From NCBI GenBank assembly GCA_036744635.1, contig DAIOHQ010000057.1, positions 1 to 22,001 of the forward strand: a stretch of 22,001 bases of DNA, written 5' to 3'. Position numbers and translations under genes: made by a program. This document shows positions 6,747 through 14,448 of the stretch, one piece after another. The notes under the pieces are model-generated. The model saw only the letters and a list, made by a program, of their open reading frames with translations, made no database searches and was not told the origin of the DNA. How positions within the stretch are numbered: position 1 is the stretch's first letter; every line of letters starts with the position of its first letter. Origin of the DNA: DAIOHQ01 sp036744635. GTDB lineage: Bacteria > Planctomycetota > Phycisphaerae > Tepidisphaerales > Tepidisphaeraceae.

Positions 6747-7583
6747 ATGGCGGAACGGTTGAGCGAACAGCGGGTGACGTTTTTTGAGACGTTCGGCTAC
6801 CTGGCGTTTCCCAGCCTGCTGGCGGATCGGGCGGAGCGGATCATCGCGGAGTTCGAGGCGGTGTGGGCCGGCCAAGGCGGTGGGCACGCGGGCAAGAAGC
6901 ACGATGGAACCGCGCGCTCCTGCATCGTGCCCTTCATCGACCAGAGCGTCTATCTCAGCACGCTGCTGGATGACCCGCGCATTGGGTCGATTGGCCGGAC
7001 GCTGCTCGGTGATGACTTCAACTACATGGGCAGCGATGGAAATTATTACGCCGGGGAAACCGGCTGGCATTCCGATGGCTGGCACAAGTTCGGCCGGCAC
7101 ATCAAGATCGCGTTTTATCTCGATGCGCTGACCAAGGACAGCGGCGCCCTGCGGGTGATCCCCGGCAGCCATCTGGTGGATGATTCGTACGCCACGCGCG
7201 TGCAAAATGAAATTGGCCGCTCGAACGAGACCTGGGGTGTCGAAGGCGCGGAGGTGCCGGCGATCGCGCTACAGACGCGGCCGGGGGATGTGGTGGTTTT
7301 CAATCAAAACCTCAAGCACGCCTCATTCAAGGGATCCGCCAGCCGGCGCATGTTCACCATGAATCTCTGCCAGCGCTACCCGCGGGAGAAGCTGCAGGAC
7401 CTGCGCGACTACATCGCCGGCGCCGCCCGCTTCTGGATCGACCGCGCCTACGGCAAAGCCATGACGGAAACCGCCGGCCCGCAGCGCATGCGCCATCTCG
7501 AACAGGTAATGGCCAACGACGGCCATCTCGCCGACCTCTCCCGCAAGGCCCGCGAGACGATGAAAGAACCCTCGCGCGGCTGA
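6747..7583 (+). CDS. Phytanoyl-CoA dioxygenase (PhyH) family Fe(II)/2-oxoglutarate oxygenase
   Basis: The 278-residue protein belongs to the PhyH-like non-haem iron oxygenases. The metal triad is visible: His108 and Asp110 in GWHSDGWH, and His191 in NQNLKHASFKG. Arg200 or Arg201 in the following SRRMF would bind 2-oxoglutarate. RVIPGSH near 136-142 and RPGDVVVFNQ near 178-187 are typical strands of the double-stranded beta helix. Such enzymes hydroxylate small organic molecules or lipid-like substrates; the substrate is not evident. ATG 6747 follows a GAGGTGA site. The 19-bp gap to the glycosyltransferase suggests a shared transcript, so a glycolipid or lipid-derived substrate is an attractive but untested idea. 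Confidence 0.9.
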   Translation: MAERLSEQRVTFFETFGYLAFPSLLADRAERIIAEFEAVWAGQGGGHAGKKHDGTARSCIVPFIDQSVYLSTLLDDPRIGSIGRTLLGDDFNYMGSDGNYYAGETGWHSDGWHKFGRHIKIAFYLDALTKDSGALRVIPGSHLVDDSYATRVQNEIGRSNETWGVEGAEVPAIALQTRPGDVVVFNQNLKHASFKGSASRRMFTMNLCQRYPREKLQDLRDYIAGAARFWIDRAYGKAMTETAGPQRMRHLEQVMANDGHLADLSRKARETMKEPSRG

Positions 7584-7629
7584 GCGGCGCACGCACGCCG
7601 GGTCATCTCCTGGCACTCAACGAACTTTC

Positions 7630-8265
7630 CTACAATGTCCCCGTGCTGGCGAGCCAGGTGCGGGCTATGAGCATGTGGCCGGAGGTGGTGGGGTGGACGC
7701 CGTCGCTGGCCCAGTCGATGTCGGGGCGGGTCTGCTGAGCATTGAAGAACGTCGTGTGCAGGGGCACGACCACCTCGGCGGAAAATTCCTTGGCCAGGTC
7801 GTGGGTGGCCTTCACGTAGGGCTGCAGGGCGCGGTTTCCTTCGGCATGCTGCGGTGGGGAAATCACCGTCGGCTCACAGAGCACCAGCTTGCACCTGGGA
7901 AGCTTTTCCTTCGTCTGCGTGAGGATGGTGCGATAGGTGGGGATGAATTCTTCGATCGGGCAGCCCGCGCCCCAGCCGGCCAGCTTGTGCCAGACGTCGT
8001 TGATGCCGATCATGATCGAGAGCACATCGGGGGCCAGCGCCAGCACATCGTCTTTCCAGCGGGCGGCCAGATCGACCACGCGGTTGCCGCCGATGCCGCG
8101 GTTGATCACCTGCGGAGCGTTCTTGGGATCCTTGGCGCGCAGGTAGTCGCGGATCAGGCGGACATAGCCGCTGCCCATCTGCTCGGCGTCGGCCTTCCAG
8201 CCGGCGTCGGTGATCGAGTCGCCGATGAGCAGAACTTTCGTCGCGGATGTCAGTTGAATGGCCAT
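7630..8265 (-). CDS. SGNH/GDSL-type hydrolase
   Basis: The 211-residue protein has all four SGNH blocks: LLIGDSITDAG with nucleophile Ser17, NRGIGGNR (block II glycine, about 55-62), MIGINDVW (block III, Asn89) and DGVHPT with Asp188 and His191. Members hydrolyse ester bonds in lipids, acylated sugars or cell-wall components. No signal peptide is seen, so action in the cytoplasm is likely. The gene converges with the PhyH-like gene, 46 bp apart, and lies 67 bp downstream of the PLD-like gene in the same direction, so it may be the last gene of an operon. The ATG at 8265 lacks a strong Shine-Dalgarno match. The family is clear; the substrate is unknown. Confidence 0.93.
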   Translation of the reverse strand: MAIQLTSATKVLLIGDSITDAGWKADAEQMGSGYVRLIRDYLRAKDPKNAPQVINRGIGGNRVVDLAARWKDDVLALAPDVLSIMIGINDVWHKLAGWGAGCPIEEFIPTYRTILTQTKEKLPRCKLVLCEPTVISPPQHAEGNRALQPYVKATHDLAKEFSAEVVVPLHTTFFNAQQTRPDIDWASDGVHPTTSGHMLIARTWLASTGTL

Positions 8266-8332
8266 GGGCGTTTTGTAGCGGAAGGTGGGTTAAGATTCCA
8301 GTGAAGAGCAGTGAACCGGAGACTGTTTGTTC

Positions 8333-9625
8333 CTATTGCTGGCGCTCGACGATGCGGCCGAGGGTTTCGGTGATCCGCTCGATCAACGGTCGGCGCAGCC
8401 ATTGCTCGTAGGTGATCTGGTTGGATCGCTGCAGGTCGCGGAGAAAGTCTTCGGTGAGGCGGAGGGCGAGCGGCCGGCATTGGGCGGCGAGGTTCACCTC
8501 ATCATTGATTCCGAACGAGCGGTTGTCAAAGTTGGTTGAGCCGACCACGCTCCAGATGCCGTCCACGATGAGAATCTTTGCATGGATCATCGCGGGTTGG
8601 AACTCATGGATTTCCGCGCCCCCTTTGAGCAGCCCGCCATAGCGGCGGCGGCTGGCGCTGCGGGTCATGAGGTGGTCGCTGTGCGGCCCGGGGGTGATGA
8701 TCTGCACGCGCACGCCCCGCGCGACAGCGCGGATCAATTCGCGTTGCACGGAGCGGTCGGGGAGGAAATAGGGTGAGTTGATGTGGATGGTGCTGCGGGC
8801 GGAGGCGAGCAGGGTCTGGAAGAGAACGCGCGAGCGGGTGGATCGGCCGGCGGAAGGAGCCGAGATCACCACCAGGCCGCAGGCGTCTTCGAAGGAATCC
8901 TGGCCGGCGCCGGCCACCATGGTCCCGGAGACGGGGAAGTAGTCGTCGCCGGTGAGGATTTCGTCGGCGGCCTCGAGCCAGTTTTCGGCGAAGGTGGTCT
9001 GCAGGCCGATGGTGAGCTTGCCGCGCACGCAGCAGACGGTGTCGCGCCAGGAGGGGTTTTTCTTGTTCGTGGTGAGCCAATTATCACCGATGCCGGCGCC
9101 GCCGATGAAGCCGACTTCGCCATCGATGATGAGCAGCTCGCGGTGGGTGCGGTTGTTGAAGCGCTTGAGCGTGTACCAGCGGATGGGCTGATACCAGCGG
9201 ATGCGCCCGCCCGCGGCGACCAGCGGGGCGAACGCGCGCGCGGGCGTGGTGAAGCTGCCGATGGCGTCGACCACCACGTTCACCTTGACGCCGGCGCGGG
9301 CCCGCGCTGTCAGCGCGGTGACGAAGCGCCGGCCGATTTCATCGTTGCGGAAGATGTAGGCCTCAAGGTTCACGCTTTTCTTCGCGCTGCGGATGGCATC
9401 GAGCTGGGCCTCGTAGAAGACGCCGCCGTTGGTGAGCACGTCGACGTGGCTGTCGCGGTGCGGTTGGGAATCGGCAAGGGCGCTGAGCAGGCAGAGATAT
9501 TCATCGGAGTCCAGCGGGTGGGCGGGGGGATCGACGCGGTATTCCAGGCCGGGCTCAAAGAGCACCAGCAGTAACAAGATCAGTGTGATCGCGATGGCGA
9601 GGATAGAGATGATCAGGAACGCCAT
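8333..9625 (-). CDS. Phospholipase D/cardiolipin synthase-like membrane protein
   Basis: The 430-residue protein begins with a strongly hydrophobic segment (about residues 3-23), expected to anchor it in the membrane. Two PLD domains follow. The second HKD motif is canonical: IHAKILIVDG with His348, Lys350 and Asp355, followed by GSTNFDNRSF. The first reads THRELLIIDG, with His161 and Asp168 but Glu163 where lysine is usual. Cardiolipin synthases of this layout join two phosphatidylglycerols; related proteins are phospholipases. YFLPD near 286-290 and SWRDT near 192-196 are also typical of the cardiolipin synthase-like branch. It sits between a SpoIIE phosphatase gene (79 bp upstream) and the SGNH hydrolase gene (67 bp downstream), all minus strand. 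Exact activity is uncertain because of the altered first HKD. Confidence 0.88.
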   Translation of the reverse strand: MAFLIISILAIAITLILLLLVLFEPGLEYRVDPPAHPLDSDEYLCLLSALADSQPHRDSHVDVLTNGGVFYEAQLDAIRSAKKSVNLEAYIFRNDEIGRRFVTALTARARAGVKVNVVVDAIGSFTTPARAFAPLVAAGGRIRWYQPIRWYTLKRFNNRTHRELLIIDGEVGFIGGAGIGDNWLTTNKKNPSWRDTVCCVRGKLTIGLQTTFAENWLEAADEILTGDDYFPVSGTMVAGAGQDSFEDACGLVVISAPSAGRSTRSRVLFQTLLASARSTIHINSPYFLPDRSVQRELIRAVARGVRVQIITPGPHSDHLMTRSASRRRYGGLLKGGAEIHEFQPAMIHAKILIVDGIWSVVGSTNFDNRSFGINDEVNLAAQCRPLALRLTEDFLRDLQRSNQITYEQWLRRPLIERITETLGRIVERQQ

Positions 9626-9704
9626 GGTGCAAAGACTCGAATGGCCAACCGTGCATCGTTTATAGCTGAATTGGGCGGGAATGCGAAGCGCCCCGAATGC
9701 GGAT

Positions 9705-10667
9705 TTACTTGACTTCCAGCAGGATCATGGTGACGTCGTCTTTGGGGGCGAGGCTTCCGTTTTCGGCGTCGAGGTGGGCGGCGAAATCGGTGAGCAGGGC
9801 TTCGGAGGTGAGGGCGCGGCGCTTGAGCAGCTCGCGGCGCCAGCGCTGGGTGTCGACAATCTCATCGTCGCTGAACGCGACTTCCAGGCCGTCGCTGTAG
9901 ATCAGGAAACGGTCGCCGGGGGCGAGTTGGAGGGTGGCCTGGGCGTACTGCTCGTTGGGGAAGATGCCCAGCAGGCCGCCGTCGGCGTCGATGGTTCGGA
10001 AGTCGCCGGAAGCGCCCAGCAGCAGCGGGCTGGGATGGCCGCTGCGGGCGAAGGTGATCGTGAGGGTCTGGGTGTTGATGAAGCCGTAGAGGGCGGTGGC
10101 GAAGGTGGCCTGGGTGAGGTCCTGTTCGACGAGGGCATCGTTGAGCCGGGCCATGGTTTCGCCGGGCGGGAGCAGGCGGTATCCGCCGGGGATGATCTGC
10201 TTGGTGACCAGGGCGCGCTTGATGAACATGGTGAGCAGGGCAGCGGGCATGCCGTGGCCGACGGCGTCGGCGACGAAAAAGCCGACGTGCTGCTCATCGA
10301 GGCGCATCACATCGTAGAGGTCTCCGCTGACGTAGCCGGCCGGGCGAAACAGCGTGTGAAAATGCACAGGCCCGACCTGGGGGAGCGAGCGGGGGAGGAA
10401 ATCCTGCTGCAGCTTGGCGGCCAGGCGCATCTCCTCGTCGAGGCGGACCATGTGGAAGTTGAGGGTCTCATCCTTGCGGCGGAGCATGTTGATCTCATCC
10501 TTGAGGGCGGTGATTTCGCGCTGCAGGGATTCGATCTGGGCGTCGATGACGAGGGCGAGGTTGGCCGGGGAGGTAAACGGGTCGCGGGCGCGGGCGGGCC
10601 GGTCGATGAAACTGGGATCGGGAGGGCCAGGAGGGCCGGAGGGGTTGGAGGGGTTGGGATCAGACAC
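9705..10667 (-). CDS. SpoIIE/RsbU-type PP2C serine phosphatase
   Basis: With a GTG start at 10667 the protein has 320 residues. A Pro-rich N-terminus (about 1-30) leads into a coiled coil (about 40-88) and then a PP2C/SpoIIE domain. Metal-binding acidic positions are seen: VSGDLYD (Asp116), VADAVGHG (Asp134), IYSDGLE (Asp259) and KDDVT (Asp310/311). LAAKLQQDFLP at 83-92 is the usual entry to RsbU-type domains. Such phosphatases dephosphorylate an anti-sigma-factor antagonist in partner-switching control. No sensor domain is present, so the input probably comes through the coiled coil. The start is uncertain: the frame is open to 11039, but codons above 10667 translate simple repeats. A GGAG lies about 11 nt before the GTG. 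It may lead an operon with the PLD-like and SGNH genes. Confidence 0.9.
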   Translation of the reverse strand: MSDPNPSNPSGPPGPPDPSFIDRPARARDPFTSPANLALVIDAQIESLQREITALKDEINMLRRKDETLNFHMVRLDEEMRLAAKLQQDFLPRSLPQVGPVHFHTLFRPAGYVSGDLYDVMRLDEQHVGFFVADAVGHGMPAALLTMFIKRALVTKQIIPGGYRLLPPGETMARLNDALVEQDLTQATFATALYGFINTQTLTITFARSGHPSPLLLGASGDFRTIDADGGLLGIFPNEQYAQATLQLAPGDRFLIYSDGLEVAFSDDEIVDTQRWRRELLKRRALTSEALLTDFAAHLDAENGSLAPKDDVTMILLEVK

Positions 10668-11285
10668 GGGGCCGATAACTCCGGAAATTTCGGGAAAGGT
10701 GCGGCCGTGGCGACGGCCCTGCAATTGGTTTCGGCCGGAAGGATGAGGGGCTTGATGAGTAGGCCGGATTTTCGATTCGAGGCCGGCTTGAGGGATGGGG
10801 ATTCGGGTGTGCTTTGGGGGTTGGAGAGAGCGAAAATGAAATGTGGGACATTTGGGGACATTTTGGGACATTGAGTTGTCATTAGTCCTTTGTCCTTGGT
10901 CACTTGTGAAAGTCCTGGCTTGTGGGACATTTCTTGGGAGGTGGGACATTGGCAGGATGAATGATGAATGCTGAATGATGAATGGGGGGCGCGAGCATTG
11001 TCCGTTGTCCGTTGTCAGTTGTCCGTTGTTGTTGGTCATAATGCTGCTCCTCTATAGAGGGGCGGAGTTGCGCGGGCGGCGCGCCGGGCGCGCAACACTT
11101 GAAGAGATTTCTGCCACGGATGGGGCACAGATTTTCACAGATGGTTGTGGAAGCGGGGGTTAGGAAAACGGGCTTGTGCGAAGAAAATTTGTTGAGTTCG
11201 GATTTTGTCTTTGCAGGGCGTTGCGCTGGCGGCGCGGGAAATGCGCAATTCGATAGTTGCGCGCGATTTCGGAAGGTGCGTGTGA
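10668..11285. other. 618-bp intergenic region of simple repeats and palindromes
   Basis: No gene is supported. The region holds five GGGACATT words (10845, 10855, 10865, 10924, 10943), the first three spaced exactly 10 bp apart. Next are GAATGATGAATG-type units (10957-10984) and TTGTCCG-type tandem units (about 10998-11032). A 12-bp palindrome CCTCTATAGAGG lies at 11049-11060, and a GC-rich hairpin at 11068-11095 has TTGCGCG/CGCGCAA arms. At about 11113-11143 is a CACGGAT...CACAGAT segment that looks like half of another dispersed palindrome. The promoter of the SpoIIE phosphatase gene (minus) should lie here. Confidence 0.65.
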
Positions 11286-11744
11286 ATGGACCAGCGAAAT
11301 AGTGAGGTGCAAACCGTCAACGAGGAAGGAATGCAGCTGGTACTCTTGGCCTTTCTCAGGCGATACTCTTATCTTGCATGCATGAGCTATGACCTCCTAT
11401 TCTGGCGTCAGCGCTCCGAGGACACCCGGCTGGCCAAAGAGATCGCTCATGCACTTTCGGGCGGCGAGCAGATTTTCGGGCTCGATCATCTCCCGATTGA
11501 GCGGATCATGTCGCGGGTGAATGACAGATTTCCGCTGCGAGTCGACGGCGGTCTCGCTTACTGGGACGGAGGGGCAGCCGGAATGTTTGAGCTTTATCAT
11601 TCAGTGCAGTACATCCATTTTTGCTGCCGTCAGCTCGCCGCCGACCACTGCAATGCGCTGGTTGATATCATGAGCGATTTTGGGTGCCCCCTATATGATC
11701 CGCAAGTGAATCAGCGTTTCGACGGCGCCTCGACGGACACATAA
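11286..11744 (+). CDS. Orphan protein of unknown function
   Basis: The 152-residue product begins MDQRNSEVQTVNEEGMQLVL. It has no signal peptide and no motif I recognise. It looks soluble and alpha-helical, with aromatic clusters (FRRYSYLACMSYDLLFWRQ region in broken form, FELYHSVQYIHFCCRQ) and four cysteines. A GGAAGGTG site sits before the ATG. Codon use looks less GC-biased than in neighbouring genes, which suits recent acquisition. The reading frame is complete, and no better frame covers the same DNA. The next gene (RhuM family) begins 126 bp downstream on the same strand; whether they are linked is unknown. Confidence 0.6.
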   Translation: MDQRNSEVQTVNEEGMQLVLLAFLRRYSYLACMSYDLLFWRQRSEDTRLAKEIAHALSGGEQIFGLDHLPIERIMSRVNDRFPLRVDGGLAYWDGGAAGMFELYHSVQYIHFCCRQLAADHCNALVDIMSDFGCPLYDPQVNQRFDGASTDT

Positions 11745-11787
11745 TGAAACGCTGCAATCGATTGTGGAAGGTAGATGTACCGCCCCG

Positions 11788-11812
11788 TTGGATCGTCCCC
11801 ATTGGATCGTCC
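11788..11812 (+). repeat. Short direct repeat TTGGATCGTCC x2
   Basis: TTGGATCGTCC occurs at 11788-11798 and again at 11802-11812, a 14-bp period, in the gap before the RhuM gene. A further TTGG follows directly. It could be a remnant of slippage or a paired binding site; nothing else supports a function. Confidence 0.4.
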
Positions 11813-11870
11813 TTGGGGCGTGCCGGCGCTTGCGGGGCGGATCCCAACGCATTTCAGTTGGAGAAGACCC

Positions 11871-12902
11871 ATGACTGATTCGTTGCCCACTGGGCCGGGT
11901 TCTGAAATCCTCATTTACCAGACGGAAGACAAGCAGACGCGCGTCGAGGTCCGCTTAGAGCAGCAGACGGTATGGCTGAGCCAGAAACAGTTGGCCGAGC
12001 TGTTTCAGAAGGACGTGCGCACGGTCAACGAGCATATCCGCAACGTCTTTGAGGAAGGGGAGTTACAGGAAGATTCAGTTATCCGGAAATTCCGGATAAC
12101 TGCATCGGACGGCAAAACCTACGAGACCCTACATTACAACCTCGACGTCATCATCTCCGTCGGCTACCGGGTCAAATCGCATCGCGGCACGCAGTTCCGC
12201 ATCTGGGCGACGCAGCGGCTGCGGGAATACATCGTCAAGGGCTTTGCGCTGGATGACAAGCGGCTGATGGAAGCCGGCAGGGAGAGCTACTTCGATGAAC
12301 TGCTGGAGCGCATCCGGGCCATCCGCGCCAGCGAGCGGATGTTCTATCAGAAAATCACCGACATCTATTCCAGCAGCATCGATTACGATGTCAATGCCGA
12401 GATCACGCGCACGTTTTTCGCCTCAGTTCAGAACAAGTTCCATTACGCGATTCATGGGCACACTGCCGCGGAACTGGTGGTCGAGCGCGCCAGCGCTGAT
12501 AAACCGAACATGGGGCTGACCACGTGGAAGAACGCTCCCGATGGTCCGGTTCGCAAAGCGGATGTCACCGTCGCCAAGAATTACCTGAGCGAGGCGGAAC
12601 TCAAGCAACTCAATCTGATCGTGGACCAGTACCTTTCCTTTGCCGAACTTCAGGCCCAGCGCCGCAAGCCCATGCACATGGCGGATTGGGCGAGCAAGCT
12701 CAATGATTTCCTTACGCTGAATGACCGCGACATCCTCCAGGATGCCGGCAAAGTCTCACACGAGCTGGCCGAACAATTGGCGCACAAACAGTTCGAAGCA
12801 TTCGAGGCCAAGCGCCGTGCGTTTGAGTCGCAGAACCCGGTCAGCGATTTTGATCAGGCGGTGAAGCGGATTGAGAATAAGTGGAAGGGGAAGAAGAAGT
12901 GA
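11871..12902 (+). CDS. RhuM family protein (virulence-protein-like, DNA-binding-type N-terminus)
   Basis: The 343-residue protein matches the RhuM family, named after a gene of the Salmonella SPI-3 island, along its full length. Recognised blocks are VWLSQKQLAELFQKDVRTV (about 32-50), HIRNVFEEGEL, TLHYNLDVIISVGYRVKS, RGTQFRIWATQRLREYIVKG and, in the C-terminal half, KFHYAIHGHTAAELV and KNYLSEAELKQLN. The N-terminal part looks like a helix-turn-helix-type DNA-binding module. The biochemical role of RhuM proteins is not settled; they are common in genomic islands and near restriction systems. ATG 11871 follows a GGAGAAG site; an upstream ATG at 11775 would add repeat-derived residues. A 27-bp palindrome lies inside the gene at 12076-12102. 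The neighbouring orphan gene upstream suggests an accessory segment. Confidence 0.9.
   Translation: MTDSLPTGPGSEILIYQTEDKQTRVEVRLEQQTVWLSQKQLAELFQKDVRTVNEHIRNVFEEGELQEDSVIRKFRITASDGKTYETLHYNLDVIISVGYRVKSHRGTQFRIWATQRLREYIVKGFALDDKRLMEAGRESYFDELLERIRAIRASERMFYQKITDIYSSSIDYDVNAEITRTFFASVQNKFHYAIHGHTAAELVVERASADKPNMGLTTWKNAPDGPVRKADVTVAKNYLSEAELKQLNLIVDQYLSFAELQAQRRKPMHMADWASKLNDFLTLNDRDILQDAGKVSHELAEQLAHKQFEAFEAKRRAFESQNPVSDFDQAVKRIENKWKGKKK
12076..12102. repeat. 27-bp near-perfect palindrome inside the RhuM gene
   Basis: CAGTTATCCGGAA (12076-12088) and TTCCGGATAACTG (12090-12102) are perfect 13-bp inverted repeats around a single A. It encodes SVIRKFRIT, part of a conserved family block. It is a possible binding site for a dimeric regulator, including the RhuM protein itself. 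Confidence 0.6.
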
Positions 12903-13265
12903 TGGTCGCGCTGGGACGCGCATTCATCGCGCGGTGGCGCGACAGCATGGGCGCGGCGCGTGAGGTTGTGAGTGTCGCGCTGATCCACGCACATTCGCAG
13001 GCGAGCAGTTGTGAGCTCCGAGAGCGGTCAGGCACGGGTTGGAAACCCGTGCTACGATGGAGCGCAGGCTTCGCCAGGTTTCCTGGGCGGCATAGACGGA
13101 CGGGTTTTGGGTCCGATAACCTTTAATTCTCGATGGTTGGGGTGTTTTTTGTGGCATCGGCGGGGAGCATTCGCTATAGGATTGTCTCGCCTTCGTGCTT
13201 GAATGGCCTTCCCCGGCGGTAGTATGGGCGGGGAACGGTCTGGGACGTTTACCGAGGGAAGACAC
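12903..13265. other. 363-bp intergenic region with one REP-like palindrome
   Basis: No gene is supported. A frame running through 12881-13126 contains TGWKPVLR, which is simply the REP-like palindrome at 13031-13055 translated. The remainder leads to the GTG start at 13266 and should hold its promoter. TATAGG near 13178 is a possible -10 box, but no good -35 partner was found. Confidence 0.5.
13031..13055. repeat. REP-like palindrome (GCACGGGTT family), copy 1
   Basis: GCACGGGTT (13032-13040) pairs perfectly with AACCCGTGC (13044-13052) around a GGA loop and is followed by TACGA. An almost identical unit occurs at 15625-15649 with loop GAA. Both lie between genes. Confidence 0.75.
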
Positions 13266-14126
13266 GTGCGCTATTTGTTTCGGGGGGTTATTCGCGCAAC
13301 TGGCCGGATCGTGGAGGGGCACGTTGAAGGCGCTGATGAAGAGGAAGCGTTCGGGGCGCTGGCCGACAACGGCATCGTCACCGAAACGCTGGCTCCCGAT
13401 CCCAAGCCGTTGAACCTGAGCGAAGAACTGCCGGCGGCGCCGGAGTTCGCCGATGCGCTGGACAGCGCGTTTGATTCCAGCAGCTCGCAGGTTTCCTTCG
13501 ACGATCTGACCGAGCGCTATCGCGGTAAGAAGGTGTGGGTGATCGACCGCGACAAGATCCGCCGGCGGGTGGCGCAGGTGGTGGATGCGGCGCTGGCGCT
13601 GAGCCATTCCCAGGCCGAAGGCGCTGCGGCCACGCGCGAGCGCATCGCCAGCGCGCTGCTGGGGCTTTTCAGCGATAACCGCAACCTGGCCAGCGAGCGG
13701 AACGCCTCGAGCATCGCGGGGATGAAGGTGGTCGGCACGGAGCCGCAGCGTCCGCTGGCCGCCCCCACGCCTCGTCCTGCCCCTCCTGCCCCTCCTGTGG
13801 CGCCGCCACTTCCCGCCGCAGCCAAGCCGAGCATGGCCGGGGGAAATGGAAAAAACGCTTCGCTGGAAGAACAGATTGCGCGGTTGGCCGGGTTCGTGAA
13901 GCAGGCGGAGGGCGTGCTGGCCGCGATTAGTGCGGCGGCGCGGCGGGTGGGCAGTGGTGATGGGCCGCGGCGGATGGTCTCGCGGGCACATGGCGCCAGC
14001 GAGCCGCAGAACGAAGTGCTGCTGGAGATTTTCAAGAGCAACCTGGAACTGATCCGGCAGATCGAGGCCAATCCGGATGGGCTGATCGCGACGGCGGAGG
14101 CGGAGGGGGAGCCGCCGGCTTCATGA
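13266..14126 (+). CDS. Unknown protein with GspF-like N-terminal module and Pro-rich linker
   Basis: With GTG at 13266, preceded by a GAGGGAAG site, the product has 286 residues; ATG at 13203 is an alternative. The first ~45 residues (RYLFRGVIRATGRIVEGHVE, then ADEEEAFGALADNGIVTETL) resemble the small N-terminal module of type II secretion/type IV pilus GspF/PilC proteins ('Y.YRA.d.tGrvveG.ieA.se.eA...L...G'). No GspF membrane helices follow. The rest is an acidic region, an Arg-rich helical part (about 85-150), a Pro/Ala linker (about 160-190) and a helical C-terminus. The MamK-like actin gene follows on the same strand after 322 bp. A role as adaptor or filament partner is conceivable but is only inference from position and architecture. 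I do not recognise the full-length protein. Confidence 0.7.
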   Translation: MRYLFRGVIRATGRIVEGHVEGADEEEAFGALADNGIVTETLAPDPKPLNLSEELPAAPEFADALDSAFDSSSSQVSFDDLTERYRGKKVWVIDRDKIRRRVAQVVDAALALSHSQAEGAAATRERIASALLGLFSDNRNLASERNASSIAGMKVVGTEPQRPLAAPTPRPAPPAPPVAPPLPAAAKPSMAGGNGKNASLEEQIARLAGFVKQAEGVLAAISAAARRVGSGDGPRRMVSRAHGASEPQNEVLLEIFKSNLELIRQIEANPDGLIATAEAEGEPPAS

Positions 14127-14448
14127 TCGTGCGCCTGATGAAAAAAATGCAGATTCACCGCGGAGATAGAGAAATGCTGAATGCGGAATGATGAATGATG
14201 AGTTCAACTCAGCATTCAGCATTCATCACTCAGCATTCACCTCGAATTTGCTGTTCTGCCCGGATATTCGTCATGTGCGGCACAGATTAACGGTTCGGAG
14301 GGGATGGAGGCGTTGGCTTGGGAATTGTTCAAAGTTTTTGTTCGATTTCTTCGGTGTGTCTGGCGAAAATGGGGGCGTACTTTGGTGCCCTGCGGGCAGT
14401 GGGTTACATTTATTGTTCGGTGCTGTTCTCGCCATAGGAGTTTTCAAC
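14127..14448. other. 322-bp leader of the MamK-like gene with repeat remnants
   Basis: At about 14143-14172 is a partial left end of the MITE-like family (AAATGCAGATTCACCGCGGA). It runs into a GCTGAATG/GAATGATG-type imperfect palindrome (about 14174-14239). No gene is supported: the long frame from 14188 translates these repeats. TTTGGT near 14380 and TACATT near 14405 could be a weak promoter. TAGGAG at about 14435-14440 is the ribosome-binding site of the next gene. Confidence 0.5.
14174..14239. repeat. GAATG/CATTC-word imperfect inverted repeat
   Basis: Left units GCTGAATG, GAATGATG and ATGAATGATGAG are answered on the right by CTCAGCATTC, AGCATTCATCACTC and AGCATTC, around the centre GAGTTCAACTC. 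Similar words recur unpaired at 10957-10984, so this is a dispersed family. It interrupts the partial MITE-like left end. Confidence 0.55.

Noticed and set aside
8783..9574. 263-residue plus-strand open frame
   Set aside because: It is a shadow opposite the PLD-like gene, with low-complexity Gly/Ala/Val/Asp composition.
9681..10874. 397-residue plus-strand open frame
   Set aside because: It is a high-GC shadow of the phosphatase gene, Gly/Val/Asp-rich, with no motif.
10668..11039. Open N-terminal extension of the SpoIIE phosphatase
   Set aside because: These codons run through GGGACATT and GAATGATG simple repeats; GTG at 10667 begins the plausible protein.
11099..11302. 67-residue plus-strand frame before the orphan gene
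   Set aside because: It starts inside a CACGGAT/CACAGAT repeat remnant and has no recognisable features.
12881..13126. 81-residue plus-strand frame after the RhuM gene
   Set aside because: Its second half includes TGWKPVLR, the translation of the REP-like palindrome; no motif or ribosome-binding site.
14188..14448. Open N-terminal extension of the MamK-like gene
   Set aside because: It translates a GAATG/CATTC palindrome and non-coding leader; a ribosome-binding site and ATG at 14449 fit the family start.
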